Notes under the pieces: model-generated
The model's database searches: none
The model's input: only the letters and a program-made list of their open reading frames with translations
What the model was told of the DNA's origin: nothing
Translations under genes and position numbers: made by a program
Shown here: positions 1-8,699 of the stretch, piece after piece
How positions within the stretch are numbered: the stretch's first letter is position 1
Layout: each line of letters begins with the position of its first letter
Origin: Capsulimonadaceae bacterium
GTDB lineage: Bacteria > Armatimonadota > Armatimonadia > Armatimonadales > Capsulimonadaceae
NCBI GenBank assembly: GCA_031292625.1
Contig: JARLGU010000031.1
Coordinates: forward strand, 228,888-292,887
Direction of reading: 5' to 3'
Length of the DNA: 64,000 bases

Positions 1-19
1 TTAGAATGCGAACTGTCTG

Positions 20-1270
20 TCACTCTTCGATACACCTGCGATCCTCGAGCATCTCGACTGGATAGTCGCGGGCCCTAAGCGCCTTCACAAGTTGACTGCC
101 GTGATCCTTGTCGCGAACTTCGACGAGGACTTCGACCCCTGTCCACCCCAGCCGGATGTTCGGGCTCAGTCTATCATGATGTACGCTAAGCACGTTGGCT
201 TTCTGTGACGCAACCGCATCCAGTAAGTGCGCCAAAGAACCCGGCTTGTCCTGCACCGCCGTGAAGATTAATTGATAACGATTTTCTTTAATCATTTCAC
301 GCTGGATCAAGTCGGACAACAGCTTGGAATCGATATTACCCCCGCTCAGGAGCACGACAGTCTTCCCGCGCGGCTTAGCGCGTTCGGACAATAGGGCTGC
401 CAGCGGAGCAGCGCCGGACGGTTCCACGACCAGCTTGATCCGCTGCACGAGCAGGAGGAGTGAGGACGAAACGGAAACATCGTCGACGGTCACAAGTTCG
501 TCGGCGAATTTTTGGATATACTCGAATGTCAACGGCGATGGCGACTTCACGGCGATGCCATCACAAATGGTGTCGATGGGTTCGACGCGCGGCAAGAGAC
601 GCCCCGCGTGAAAGCTTCGCACCGCGTTATCGGCCCCAGCAGCCTGGACGCCGATAATGTGCACCTTGGGCTTGACCGCTCGAATGGCCGCGGAGACGCC
701 CGCAAAGAGGCCTCCTCCGCCAATCGGGATCACGATGCAATCGAGATCGGGAAGGTCTTCGAGAATCTCGAGAGCAATCGTTCCCTGCCCGGCGATGACC
801 GCCTCATCGTCGTACGCGGGGATAAACAGAGCGCCCTTGCGCTTCTGGAAGTTGTGCGCCGCGATCACCGCTTCCTCGAAGGTGCGTCCTTCGAGAACGA
901 CGTCGCAGCCGTAGCCCTTGGTGGCCTGAATCTTGGCGATGCTGCCGGTTTCCGGCATGAACACCGTCGCGGGAATGCCCAGGAGGTTTGCGGCGAGCGC
1001 CACGCCTTGCGCATGGTTGCCAGCGCTTGCCGTAACGATCCCCTTTGCGCGATCGCCGTCCGGTACGAAGGAGAGCCGGTTATAGGCTCCGCGAACCTTA
1101 AATGAACCCGTGCGCTGAAGCGTCTCCGCCTTCAGATACACGCCCTCGTCAGGCGCCGTCGAATCGCGATGACAGAGCGCGCTGATCGTTGGAGAGGTCA
1201 TTAGCGGGGTGTGGCGAACCACCTTCCGCAGTGTCTCTCTCGCCCGCTCAATGTCTGAAAGATTGATCAT
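20..1270 (-). CDS. ilvA: Threonine ammonia-lyase (threonine dehydratase)
   Basis: PLP enzyme that deaminates L-threonine to 2-oxobutyrate, the first step towards isoleucine or a catabolic route. The 416-residue protein has the fold-type II PLP core: the Schiff-base Lys58 in GSFKVRGAYN, a TASAGNHAQGVA substrate loop and the GGGGLFAG phosphate-binding loop. One C-terminal ACT domain (about 333-400, starting YQLIFTAVQDKPGSL) follows. A single ACT domain fits the shorter TdcB-like or ilvA_1Cterm class rather than the two-ACT enzyme of E. coli IlvA. The start ATG has GGAGAGG a suitable distance upstream. It is divergent from a DeoR regulator and the two promoters overlap, so joint regulation is likely. 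Serine dehydratase activity cannot be excluded. Confidence 0.93.
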   Translation of the reverse strand: MINLSDIERARETLRKVVRHTPLMTSPTISALCHRDSTAPDEGVYLKAETLQRTGSFKVRGAYNRLSFVPDGDRAKGIVTASAGNHAQGVALAANLLGIPATVFMPETGSIAKIQATKGYGCDVVLEGRTFEEAVIAAHNFQKRKGALFIPAYDDEAVIAGQGTIALEILEDLPDLDCIVIPIGGGGLFAGVSAAIRAVKPKVHIIGVQAAGADNAVRSFHAGRLLPRVEPIDTICDGIAVKSPSPLTFEYIQKFADELVTVDDVSVSSSLLLLVQRIKLVVEPSGAAPLAALLSERAKPRGKTVVLLSGGNIDSKLLSDLIQREMIKENRYQLIFTAVQDKPGSLAHLLDAVASQKANVLSVHHDRLSPNIRLGWTGVEVLVEVRDKDHGSQLVKALRARDYPVEMLEDRRCIEE

Positions 1271-1274
1271 AATC

Positions 1275-1327
1275 TGGACAATCCTCTCCGTCTATGCTAT
1301 AATACATCAGAAAACGAAAATAGTCAA
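1275..1327. promoter_or_regulatory. Overlapping divergent promoters ilvA / deoR-type regulator
   Basis: On the minus strand TTGACT (1322-1327) and TATTAT (1299-1304) are separated by 17 bases and face ilvA. On the plus strand TGGACA (1275-1280) and TATAAT (1298-1303) are also separated by 17 bases and face the DeoR gene. The two -10 boxes share five positions, so RNA polymerase cannot occupy both promoters at once. Confidence 0.72.
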
Positions 1328-1354
1328 CAACCCAAAAGACAGGAAACGAAAATA
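1309..1354 (+). repeat. Direct repeat, probable DeoR-type operator
   Basis: AGAAAACGAAAATA at 1309-1322 recurs with one mismatch as AGGAAACGAAAATA at 1341-1354. The starts are 32 bases apart, about three helical turns. ACGAAA-type direct repeats are typical operator half-sites of DeoR/GlpR-family repressors. The first copy overlaps the ilvA -35 box and the initial transcribed region of the regulator; the second abuts its start codon. Autoregulation and control of ilvA are inferred. Confidence 0.55.
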
Positions 1355-1355
1355 A

Positions 1356-2138
1356 ATGTTTGTCGAGGAGCGACAACAAAAGATCCTCGAGATGCTGCGC
1401 GAGGAGGGCAAAGTCAGCGTCGACATCCTTGCCGACGTGTTTGGAGTTTCCGCTCCGACGATCCGCGCTGACCTGGGAGCCCTCGAAACCCGCCGACTTC
1501 TCCGCCGTACGCACGGAGGCGCGATCCCCCTCGAAACCACCCTTTACGAACCGCCCTTTGGCGTCCGCGAGCAGTCCCAGCGCGATGAGAAGCGCCGGAT
1601 CGCCCGGATCGCCGCAATGCGCGTTCGCGACAACGAAACCGTGCTGCTCGATGCGGGCACGACCGTCACCGAGATGACGCCTTTCCTCTTGGAACGGCGG
1701 GGCCTGACGGTTGTAACCAATTCGCTTCCCACCGCATTCGAGCTTGCCGAATCGGGCAGCGTGGCCGTGGTGCTGATTGGCGGTCAGGTGCATTCGGAAC
1801 GCCGCGCGACCCTGGGGCCGCTCGCGACGGAGTTCTTGCGCGACATGAACGTCGACCGGGCCTTTATTGGCATTAACGGCGCCAATGAAGACGCGGGTTG
1901 GACGGTCATCGATTTCGACGCCGCGCAGGTCAAAAGGTCAATGATGGCGCGCGCACGCGAGGTTGTGGTCGTTGCAGATCACTCCAAGCTCGGCGAGGCG
2001 ACATTCGCGTCCATCGGGCCGCTCTCCGCGGCACAGTATCTGATTACCGACGCGCCAATAGAGCGCGACTCGCTGCGGGTGGCGCTGGATGCGGCCGGCG
2101 TCGAGGTGATTCAGGAATGCGATCGTAAGGCGGCTTGA
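1356..2138 (+). CDS. DeoR/GlpR-family transcriptional regulator
   Basis: DNA-binding repressor of the DeoR family, 260 residues, the usual family length. The N-terminal winged helix-turn-helix (about 5-57) contains the family signature VSAPTIRADLGALE followed by RRTHGG. The C-terminal part (about 75-245) is the sugar-phosphate sensing domain, with LDAGTTVTEM and TNSLPTA matching the ribose-5-phosphate isomerase-like phosphate site, and VVVADHSKLGE near the end. Such regulators usually respond to a phosphorylated sugar. It is divergent from ilvA and separated from it by 85 bases holding tandem operator-like repeats. The ligand is unknown, since no sugar catabolic gene is adjacent. AGGAAA precedes the ATG. 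Confidence 0.9.
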   Translation: MFVEERQQKILEMLREEGKVSVDILADVFGVSAPTIRADLGALETRRLLRRTHGGAIPLETTLYEPPFGVREQSQRDEKRRIARIAAMRVRDNETVLLDAGTTVTEMTPFLLERRGLTVVTNSLPTAFELAESGSVAVVLIGGQVHSERRATLGPLATEFLRDMNVDRAFIGINGANEDAGWTVIDFDAAQVKRSMMARAREVVVVADHSKLGEATFASIGPLSAAQYLITDAPIERDSLRVALDAAGVEVIQECDRKAA

Positions 2139-2158
2139 GCCGCATTGCGTTTTCCGGA

Positions 2159-2398
2159 TCACCCTTCCGCGGCTGCATGCTGCTTGGCGATGCGCCATCC
2201 TCGCCCGCGCGACGAACTGATGCTCTCGGGTCGCGCGACGGTGTAGCAGATTCCGTTGCCATCGAGCACAGCCAGACTTTCGGGCGGAACGCAACAGACG
2301 CCGTCTTCGATGGCGACTTCAAAGCGTTCGCTGAGCAATTCGATCCCTTTTTCGGCGTCCTGTTCCGTTAAGAATCTTAAATAAATAAACTTGATCAA
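2159..2398 (-). CDS. Small conserved-looking hypothetical protein
   Basis: A short reading frame of unknown function that converges with the DeoR gene. The proposed TTG start (2398) is preceded by TAAGGA 11 bases upstream. An ATG further upstream (2431) would add 11 residues that read poorly as protein. The 79-residue product begins LIKFIYLRFLTEQDAEKG and alternates helical acidic and strand-like stretches. It has no signal peptide or membrane segment and contains a VCC pair near its middle. No domain was recognised. Amino-acid composition looks protein-like, whereas the opposite-strand frame in the same place does not. Confidence 0.5.
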   Translation of the reverse strand: MIKFIYLRFLTEQDAEKGIELLSERFEVAIEDGVCCVPPESLAVLDGNGICYTVARPESISSSRGRGWRIAKQHAAAEG

Positions 2399-2537
2399 GT
2401 GCTGTGATATCCTTAGGAGCATTCCGGCCATCCGAGCCGTCTATGATCTTACCAAGCACAATTTATGCCATCTTAACGCAAACTCATATAGACTTCGATT
2501 CTTGGGTCCTCGCGCGCCAACCTTGCGTTCGCTTTAC

Positions 2538-2565
2538 TTGACGAACCGCGCTGGGGCGGTATAAT
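2538..2565 (+). promoter_or_regulatory. greA promoter, probably giving a leaderless mRNA
   Basis: TTGACG (2538-2543) and TATAAT (2560-2565) are separated by 16 bases. Only 9 bases lie between the -10 box and the greA ATG at 2575, and these hold no Shine-Dalgarno sequence. Transcription would start within about three bases of the start codon. Confidence 0.72.
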
Positions 2566-2574
2566 AAAGCATCT

Positions 2575-3042
2575 ATGGAGCACGAAATCGTACTAACATC
2601 GGCGAAATATGCGGAGCTGCAAACCGAACTGCAGCGCCTTATTTCGACGGAACGACCTGCGATCGCCGAACGAATTCGCCAAGCGCGCGCTCTCGGCGAC
2701 CTTTCCGAGAACTTCGACTATCAGGACGCCAAGCGTCAGCAGGGTTTCCTCGAAAGCCGCATCGCCAACATTAAGGGCATGCTCGAAAGAGCGTACGTCG
2801 CCGAGTATCAAAACGGAAGCGATACGGTCGTCTTCGGCTCTCGCGTCAAGGTATTCGACCAGGAGTATGACGAAGAGATCGAATATACGCTCGTCGGCGC
2901 CGTCGAGGCCGACCCCGCCAATTATCGCATCTCCAACACCTCTCCGTTGGGCAAATCGCTGCTTGGCTGCAAAGTGGGCGACATCATCGAAGTGCCGACG
3001 CCCGCCGGACGCGATAAGTATAAAGTCATTGAGATCAACTAG
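2575..3042 (+). CDS. greA: Transcription elongation factor GreA
   Basis: Rescues backtracked RNA polymerase by stimulating cleavage of the nascent transcript. The 155-residue protein has normal GreA length. It has an N-terminal antiparallel coiled coil (about 1-75) whose tip carries the acidic ARALGDLSENFDYQDAK segment; the D and E residues there position the catalytic magnesium. The C-terminal FKBP-like domain (about 80-155) includes SPLGKSLLGCKVGD. The gene stands alone behind a strong promoter and appears leaderless. The next gene begins 114 bases downstream. Confidence 0.95.
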   Translation: MEHEIVLTSAKYAELQTELQRLISTERPAIAERIRQARALGDLSENFDYQDAKRQQGFLESRIANIKGMLERAYVAEYQNGSDTVVFGSRVKVFDQEYDEEIEYTLVGAVEADPANYRISNTSPLGKSLLGCKVGDIIEVPTPAGRDKYKVIEIN

Positions 3043-3156
3043 CGATGTTGCCTTTAAGTTCCTGACTCCGGACACAGATTGCCGCCCCATGGGGTGCGTC
3101 CGTTTATCGTCTCACGCTGCCCGGCAGCGACAGCCGTTCAACACGATCCGAATCTA

Positions 3157-4326
3157 ATGAGCCAACAAGAAACGCCGTCGATCACGCTTTTGGAAGAACT
3201 CCTCTCCGCCCCGTCGCCTTCCGGCTACGAGCAGCCCGCATCGAGTCTGTGGCGACAGGCCGTTAAGGGCTACGCGGACGATGTGAAAGCCGACGTGCTC
3301 GGCAATTCGTACGCGATCCTCAACGCCGCGGGCAGCCCGAAAGTCATGCTGGCGGGCCACTGCGACGAAATAGGGTTCATCGTCCGGCATATCACCTCCC
3401 AGGGATACATCTACTTCGGTCCGATCGGCGGACACGACGCCAATATTGTCGTCGGGCAGCGGGTTTACGTCCATACGATCGACCATGGCAAAATCCTCGG
3501 CGTGATCGGCAAGAAGCCAATCCACCTGATGGATGCCAAGGAGCGTGAGAAGAACACCGTGCTGCACGAGTTGTTCGTGGACATTGGCGCGACATCGGGA
3601 AAAGATGTTCTTGCCCGCGTAAGTGTCGGCGATCCGATCACTTATGCCGCGCCATTCCAGAGGCTCGAGGGCGATCTCGTTGTCGCGCATGCAATCGACG
3701 ATAAGGTTGGCGCATTTGTCGTCGCCGAAACCGTCCGGCTTTTGGCCCAGGAACGCGCGAGTGAGCTCCAGGCAGGCGTGTTCGGGGTCTGCACCGTACA
3801 GGAAGAGGTTGGCCTGCGGGGCGCTCGAACATCGTCGTATGTCACCGGCGCAACCGTTGGAGTCGCGATCGACGTCGGCCATGCCAGCGACTACCCGGGA
3901 GTCGACAAGCGTCGAACCGGCGAAGCGGATCTGGGCAAGGGCCCCGTCATTACGCGCGGCCCCAACATCAACCCCCAGGTCTTTAAACTGCTGATCGAAG
4001 CCGCGCATGCGGAGGACATCCCGTACCAGGTGGATGCCAACGGCGCCGGCACCGGCACGGATGCCAACGCAATGCAGCTCAATCAGGGCGGCATGGCGAC
4101 CGCGCTCGTATCGATTCCGTTGCGTTATATGCACACGCCTTGTGAAGTTATGTCGCTGTCCGATGCGCACAACGCGTCGCGCCTTCTCGCGGCGTTCATC
4201 CGCCGCTTGACTCCTGACGTCGACTTCACCCCGAGCCTCGAAAACTTGCGTCCCCCCCGCATACGCCGCGCCAAGGCCGCCGCCGACGCCGCGAGTGCGA
4301 GCGACGAACAATCGGAAGATTCATGA
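3157..4326 (+). CDS. M42-family metallo-aminopeptidase
   Basis: Cytosolic dinuclear-metal peptidase of the M42 (PepA/FrvX/tetrahedral aminopeptidase) family, long annotated as endoglucanase M. Taken from ATG 3157 it has 389 residues. The usual metal and catalytic motifs are present in order: GHCDEIGFIV with the first His, AHAIDDKVG with the bridging Asp, and EEVGLRGA with the catalytic Glu pair. A later Asp (AIDVGHASD) and a His near the end (YMHTPCE) complete the site. An in-frame ATG at 3079 would add 26 residues that do not resemble the family N-terminus. The C-terminus carries an extra Ala/Ser-rich tail of about 25 residues. The stop overlaps the next start as ATGA, so the two genes are translationally coupled. 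Confidence 0.92.
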   Translation: MSQQETPSITLLEELLSAPSPSGYEQPASSLWRQAVKGYADDVKADVLGNSYAILNAAGSPKVMLAGHCDEIGFIVRHITSQGYIYFGPIGGHDANIVVGQRVYVHTIDHGKILGVIGKKPIHLMDAKEREKNTVLHELFVDIGATSGKDVLARVSVGDPITYAAPFQRLEGDLVVAHAIDDKVGAFVVAETVRLLAQERASELQAGVFGVCTVQEEVGLRGARTSSYVTGATVGVAIDVGHASDYPGVDKRRTGEADLGKGPVITRGPNINPQVFKLLIEAAHAEDIPYQVDANGAGTGTDANAMQLNQGGMATALVSIPLRYMHTPCEVMSLSDAHNASRLLAAFIRRLTPDVDFTPSLENLRPPRIRRAKAAADAASASDEQSEDS

Positions 4327-4913
4327 ACCCTGAGACCCCACTGCCAGGACCGGCGCGCCAGCAGGGACCGAGCTGCTGGGCGGTCGGAGGCGTAAGCTGT
4401 CTGGTCCTGATAATTTTAGGAATGATCCTTCTCTTTGTTGGGGTTCATCAGGCGCTCAAGTCCAAGGACGGCCATCAGTTCGTTGGCCAAATCCGGGCGC
4501 TTGTCCACAATACGAGCGATGCCGTCGAATGCGAGGAGAAGCTGCGCGCCGTGTACGGAGCCATTGGCCGTTACCGCGCGAAGAACGGCGCCTACCCGGC
4601 GGATATCAAGAGCCTTGTGCCCAAATATCTGCCTCAAGCAACGTCTTGCCATTGCAGCCTAGATCCGAAACCCGATCCAGCGAACCTGACGTTCCTCTAC
4701 GTTCCGCCTACCGCCGCCAGCAAACCAGGCGATGCCGTTCTTTCGTTTACCTGGAGCCAGCAGTTTGCGATGGGCGGGAAGACGTCAAAAATCGACACCC
4801 TCTACTACTTCACGGTCTCCGGAAAGGAGATGGTGCGGCAGACGTCTACGGACTTCGACGGGCGTAGCGTCGTAACGCCTCCGCGCGAACAAGCGGGTTC
4901 GCCTCCGCTTTAG
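4323..4913 (+). CDS. Single-pass membrane protein with pseudopilin-like exterior
   Basis: Uncharacterised 196-residue protein. A proline-rich N-terminus is followed by one hydrophobic helix (about 20-43). The exterior segment begins around 60-95 with a helix and the phrase YRAKNGAYPADIKSLVPKYL. That phrase resembles the region after the pilin helix in type II secretion pseudopilins, where a periodic helix runs into a small beta domain. It has no type III leader peptide or GFTLIE motif, so it is not a classical prepilin. The start overlaps the M42 peptidase stop by four bases (ATGA), implying co-expression. Two cysteines (TSCHCSLD) lie in the middle. Function unknown; a role in envelope processing with the peptidase is only a guess. 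Confidence 0.72.
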   Translation: MNPETPLPGPARQQGPSCWAVGGVSCLVLIILGMILLFVGVHQALKSKDGHQFVGQIRALVHNTSDAVECEEKLRAVYGAIGRYRAKNGAYPADIKSLVPKYLPQATSCHCSLDPKPDPANLTFLYVPPTAASKPGDAVLSFTWSQQFAMGGKTSKIDTLYYFTVSGKEMVRQTSTDFDGRSVVTPPREQAGSPPL

Positions 4914-4958
4914 GACGTCGCGACGCACTTGCGCATTTTCCTTCACAGTTCCGCGTTG

Positions 4959-5552
4959 CTAGTCCGGCGCCGCCATGGCGCCTGCCGCCGAATCGCTCTC
5001 AAATGCTTCTACTCCGATTGACATGAGGGCCTCGGGCAGAATTGGCAAGAGGATGCGGATGGCTTCGGCGGGTTTGGCGTAGCAGCCGGGGATGTTGACG
5101 ATCAACGTCCGTGCGCGGCAGCCTGCGGTTGCCCGGCTGAGCGCCGCCGGCAAAAGCTCCTTGCCGCCAGGACGCAATTTCTGGCATCCCTGCCGCAGCA
5201 TCTCCGCAAGGCCGGGGATCTCGCGTTGGACGACCGCTCGCAACGCGTCCGGCATTATGTCGCGCGGCGCGGGACCATCGCCGCCGAGGGTAAGGATCAG
5301 GTCGCAACGGGCGGCGGGATTGGGCGCTTCGCACCAATCCTTGAGCATCCGTTCGACCTCCTTCTGCTTTCCCCCATGGACGACAAGCGGCCGGACGATC
5401 GTAAAGGCCTCTGGAGGAAGCACCTGCTCCAATGCCAAGCCGCCGCTGTCCTGCCACGCGGAGAGACCGACGTTGGAAAGGAGCTCATCGCTGGTCGCAA
5501 CCGTCACGATGCCAACCTGGATCGGACGGCTCAGAACAATCTGCCTGCGCAT
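4959..5552 (-). CDS. MogA/MoaB-family molybdopterin-binding protein
   Basis: A 197-residue protein with the MoCF_biosynth fold that binds or adenylylates molybdopterin. The signature DLILTLGGDGPAPRD followed by MPDALRAV corresponds to the family motif TTGGTG-PARRD-TPEA. A second conserved loop, NIPGCYAKPAEAI, matches the LPG-PK segment. It is longer than typical MogA because of an extension of about 20 residues at the C-terminus. The chosen ATG (5552) lies six bases downstream of a perfect TATAAT (5559-5564 on this strand), so the message appears leaderless. A longer upstream frame exists but is unsupported. No other molybdenum cofactor gene is visible in the window. Confidence 0.82.
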   Translation of the reverse strand: MRRQIVLSRPIQVGIVTVATSDELLSNVGLSAWQDSGGLALEQVLPPEAFTIVRPLVVHGGKQKEVERMLKDWCEAPNPAARCDLILTLGGDGPAPRDIMPDALRAVVQREIPGLAEMLRQGCQKLRPGGKELLPAALSRATAGCRARTLIVNIPGCYAKPAEAIRILLPILPEALMSIGVEAFESDSAAGAMAAPD

Positions 5553-5558
5553 GCAGCG

Positions 5559-5564
5559 ATTATA
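5559..5564 (-). promoter_or_regulatory. -10 box directly upstream of the mogA-like gene
   Basis: TATAAT on the minus strand, six bases from the ATG at 5552. No Shine-Dalgarno sequence intervenes and the -35 region is weak. This is part of the leaderless pattern seen across the window. Confidence 0.55.
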
Positions 5565-5614
5565 CCGTTCTGGAAGCAGCTTCTCGCGAAGACGCGTAAA
5601 TGGTGCGGCGCTCC

Positions 5615-8581
5615 CTATCCCATATCCACCGCGACACGCGCGCGGCCGCCGAAGCTCTCCAGGATGGTTGGCGATTCGGCGACGATGCGGGGACCGCCCT
5701 CGATTACCTGGACCTTGCCGGGGAACGGCAGTTGAACCGCCGTCATGATGCCCTCGGGCGTGTCGAATTGGATATCGAACAGCTTTTCGCCGCGCTTCCA
5801 ATAGATCGTCACGACGCCGTGAGGCGTCGGGACGCGCCCATGCGCCCAGCGGAGGTCGGCGGGCTGCGGCGCGATCTTGATTTTGCCGTAACCCGGTTCG
5901 AGCGGCTGGACTCCTAGCACATGCTGCGAGAGGAAGAACGTCGGCGCTGCCGACCAGCCGTGGCAGTGGCTGCGCGTGAGCCGCGCGGCGTGCGGGTGGT
6001 ACTGCTCCCAAAACGTCGTCGCGCCCGCCTCGATCTGCGGTCCCCAATAGTCGCGGATCGTGTTCTGCATCAGGTCGAAGCGTCCCTCGGAGACGAAGAC
6101 TTCGAGCATAAAGAACATGAAGAACGGACTGCCGGCGGTGACAAAGCCCTCTGGCGGGCATTCGATAATCTCGCGGCAGCGAAGAGCGCGATCGCCTTGG
6201 GCGACGCCGGAGATATAGGCCGCCGTGTGGGTCTGCTGGCTTAGAACCGGACTGAGCGTCCCGTCCGGCCGGATGCAATCCACGTAGGCGTCGTGCTCGG
6301 GGTTCCAAAGATATTCGTTGACGCTCTGCGCCATTTGATCGGCAAGCTCATTCCAGCGGTCTTGACGCACGCGGTCGCCCAGCAGGATCGCGAGCGTGGC
6401 CGCCTGCCGCAGTCCAAGCACGGCGAGGCAAATGATATGCGTCACAATGCCGCTGTTGTGCGTGTCCATCGGCGCCCAGTCGAACATATTCCAGGCGTGC
6501 TTGTGGAACAAGCCGCGATCGTTGAGGTGGAGTTTGATGCCCTGGACATTGCGATCGATAAAACCCAGCGCCTCCCGGCCAAACTCGCGGTCGCCGGTCA
6601 GAACATAGTGTTCGTGCGCCCATCGCATCCATAGGAAGCTCCATGCTGGAAGGATATTTTCCCAACCGCTAGGCGTCTGGCTTTCCACCAGCGGCGACCG
6701 GTCGAGGCTTCGTCCGATCTGGGTCCAGCAGTGCCGGCTCAAGCGCGGGTCTCCGTTGGCCACCAGGTCGACCAACGCCTCATTACGCGCATCGCCCACC
6801 CAGTGGGTCTGTTCGTACGTCGGGCAGTCGGTGTACGTATCCTCCGAGCAGCAGCGTACGCTGTGCGCGCCCACCTCCCAGATCCGCGTCAGGGTCGCAT
6901 CCGAACAGGAGAAATCGCCGCCGGCCGCGGGAGGATAGGTGCTCATCAAAACGCGGACCGCGCGCAGTTTCACTGGCTCGTCAAAACCGCGCACGCTGAT
7001 CCACGAATAGCGCAGCCCGCGCCGGACAAATGTCCTGTAGGTTTGATGACCCTTGCGGCATACGTAGCGGAATGAATTGTTCATCCCCTCCGCCAGATTA
7101 AAGCGGCCATCGTGCTGAATGAACTCGAAGTTGTGGAAGTCCAGGATCGCGCCTTCGGGGGCATCGACTTCAAACTCGTGGAATCCGACCACTTCCTTGC
7201 CAAAATCGATCAGCAGCCGCACATCGCCCGCTTTCGACGGATGGATTATCGCCCAGGAGGCGGTCTCGGCCGCAAGCGCGCCCATCTCGTCGATACGCGG
7301 GGAAGCGCCAGGCACAATACGCTCGGATGCACACGATGCGTAAATATCGTGCGCGGCGATCCGGTTCGCGGCAGCGGGCGTTACCCAAGGCGCGCCGCGT
7401 TGTTCCGGCGACAGGTCGCCCGCTTCCCAAATCGACTTGAAAAGCTCGAACCTTGCATCGGGATGAATATTCTCGGCGGTGACGAAAACGTGAGAGTTCG
7501 ATGCGCTGATGTCGACAAAGTCGTCCGGCGTGGAGAACGGTCCAATCACCGACCACGGCGACAAATGCTGCTTCTCGGGCAGCGCCGAAAATATTACGGG
7601 CGAATCGGTCCAAAAGTTCGCTGCGAGCGACCAGAGATGGTTGAGCCCCGGCATTCTAACAAGCAGCGTGTTCCAACCGCGTTTCAACCGTCCCGTCGCG
7701 ACGCCGGTATCCGTGGCGTGCAGGCTCATGTCGTCAAACTTCAAGACCGCGCCGTTCAGCTTGAAATCATATCGGGCATGGTGCGGCAAATGCGCTTGGA
7801 TGTCCTGGTCGACATCACTGTGAATATACGTTTCGAGCAGCATCGCGCCGATGAGCATGTTCGCGCTCAGGTCGGTTGCGTTCAAGTAAGGGCGCGGGTT
7901 GATCGACCACGTATACGGAGCTGGCTTGACGATCTCCGCCGATACGACGCGAGTTGGTTCAACGGCTTCGCGACTGAGGAACGGAATATCGCGCGGCTCG
8001 AAACTCTCGTGCGGAGCCTGTCCCGCGGCGCGAACAACCGTCGCCCGCGCCCATGCGGCATCGTCGAACGCCGCCGTCGTCCACCCATCCCCCGGCTCGC
8101 GGCGAGCGTCGAACTGTTCTTCCCAGGCCTGCTGGCATGAGATGCGCTGAGTGACGGTCTCGTAGCCATCGTGTTTGCGGACACGCCACGCGCCGTCCGT
8201 CACGACCGCGCGACGAGAGCCATTGATATCCCATTCGACTTCCGCGATGAGGCCGGGATCGGCGGCAATATATTGAAAAGTGCTTATGCCAAAGTGGTTT
8301 ACGAGAACGGCGACGACATTCGGACCTTCACGGAGCAGATGCGCAATATCGTAGCTGTCAACCGGCCACGGAGACGGAAAGGAGCGAGCCGGGCCATGTC
8401 CCAGCCACTCGCCGTTTACGAACAGCTCGTAGCGCGAATCGGCGGTGATGCGCACGACGGCGCTCTCGGGTTGCGCAGGCAGGTCGAGAACGCGTCGAAA
8501 CGCCAGAAAAAGGTTTTGGGTCTTGCCGGAATCGTCCGACCAGATCCAGGACGGGGAATGAGAAAATGCGGAATTATTCAT
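5615..8581 (-). CDS. GH78-family alpha-L-rhamnosidase-like glycoside hydrolase
   Basis: A 988-residue enzyme related to bacterial alpha-L-rhamnosidases, which release terminal rhamnose from plant glycans and glycosides. The N-terminal half carries beta-sandwich carbohydrate-binding modules (for example RYELFVNGEWLGHGPARSF near residue 50, the usual Bac_rhamnosid_N phrase). The (alpha/alpha)6 barrel begins around residue 540. It contains DCPTYEQTHWVGDARNEA near 590, which holds the acidic general-acid motif, and GATTFWEQYHPH near 840, which holds the catalytic-base Glu region. A C-terminal beta domain follows. No signal peptide is apparent, so it may act on imported oligosaccharides. Exact substrate specificity cannot be read from sequence. 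No Shine-Dalgarno precedes the ATG. Confidence 0.86.
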   Translation of the reverse strand: MNNSAFSHSPSWIWSDDSGKTQNLFLAFRRVLDLPAQPESAVVRITADSRYELFVNGEWLGHGPARSFPSPWPVDSYDIAHLLREGPNVVAVLVNHFGISTFQYIAADPGLIAEVEWDINGSRRAVVTDGAWRVRKHDGYETVTQRISCQQAWEEQFDARREPGDGWTTAAFDDAAWARATVVRAAGQAPHESFEPRDIPFLSREAVEPTRVVSAEIVKPAPYTWSINPRPYLNATDLSANMLIGAMLLETYIHSDVDQDIQAHLPHHARYDFKLNGAVLKFDDMSLHATDTGVATGRLKRGWNTLLVRMPGLNHLWSLAANFWTDSPVIFSALPEKQHLSPWSVIGPFSTPDDFVDISASNSHVFVTAENIHPDARFELFKSIWEAGDLSPEQRGAPWVTPAAANRIAAHDIYASCASERIVPGASPRIDEMGALAAETASWAIIHPSKAGDVRLLIDFGKEVVGFHEFEVDAPEGAILDFHNFEFIQHDGRFNLAEGMNNSFRYVCRKGHQTYRTFVRRGLRYSWISVRGFDEPVKLRAVRVLMSTYPPAAGGDFSCSDATLTRIWEVGAHSVRCCSEDTYTDCPTYEQTHWVGDARNEALVDLVANGDPRLSRHCWTQIGRSLDRSPLVESQTPSGWENILPAWSFLWMRWAHEHYVLTGDREFGREALGFIDRNVQGIKLHLNDRGLFHKHAWNMFDWAPMDTHNSGIVTHIICLAVLGLRQAATLAILLGDRVRQDRWNELADQMAQSVNEYLWNPEHDAYVDCIRPDGTLSPVLSQQTHTAAYISGVAQGDRALRCREIIECPPEGFVTAGSPFFMFFMLEVFVSEGRFDLMQNTIRDYWGPQIEAGATTFWEQYHPHAARLTRSHCHGWSAAPTFFLSQHVLGVQPLEPGYGKIKIAPQPADLRWAHGRVPTPHGVVTIYWKRGEKLFDIQFDTPEGIMTAVQLPFPGKVQVIEGGPRIVAESPTILESFGGRARVAVDMG

Positions 8582-8699
8582 TGTGTCGAGGCTTTCAGCG
8601 ATTCCCGCGCGGGCGGCGGGAGCGGTGCAAAACGTCCGTCAAAAAGGGTTTCGCTTGGTTCTCTCAGTGTACCCCGCAGCTGCCGTTCGAGGGAACGCG

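Noticed and set aside
3154..4311. 385-residue minus-strand frame
   Set aside because: It is an exact antisense shadow of the M42 peptidase, which has complete catalytic motifs.
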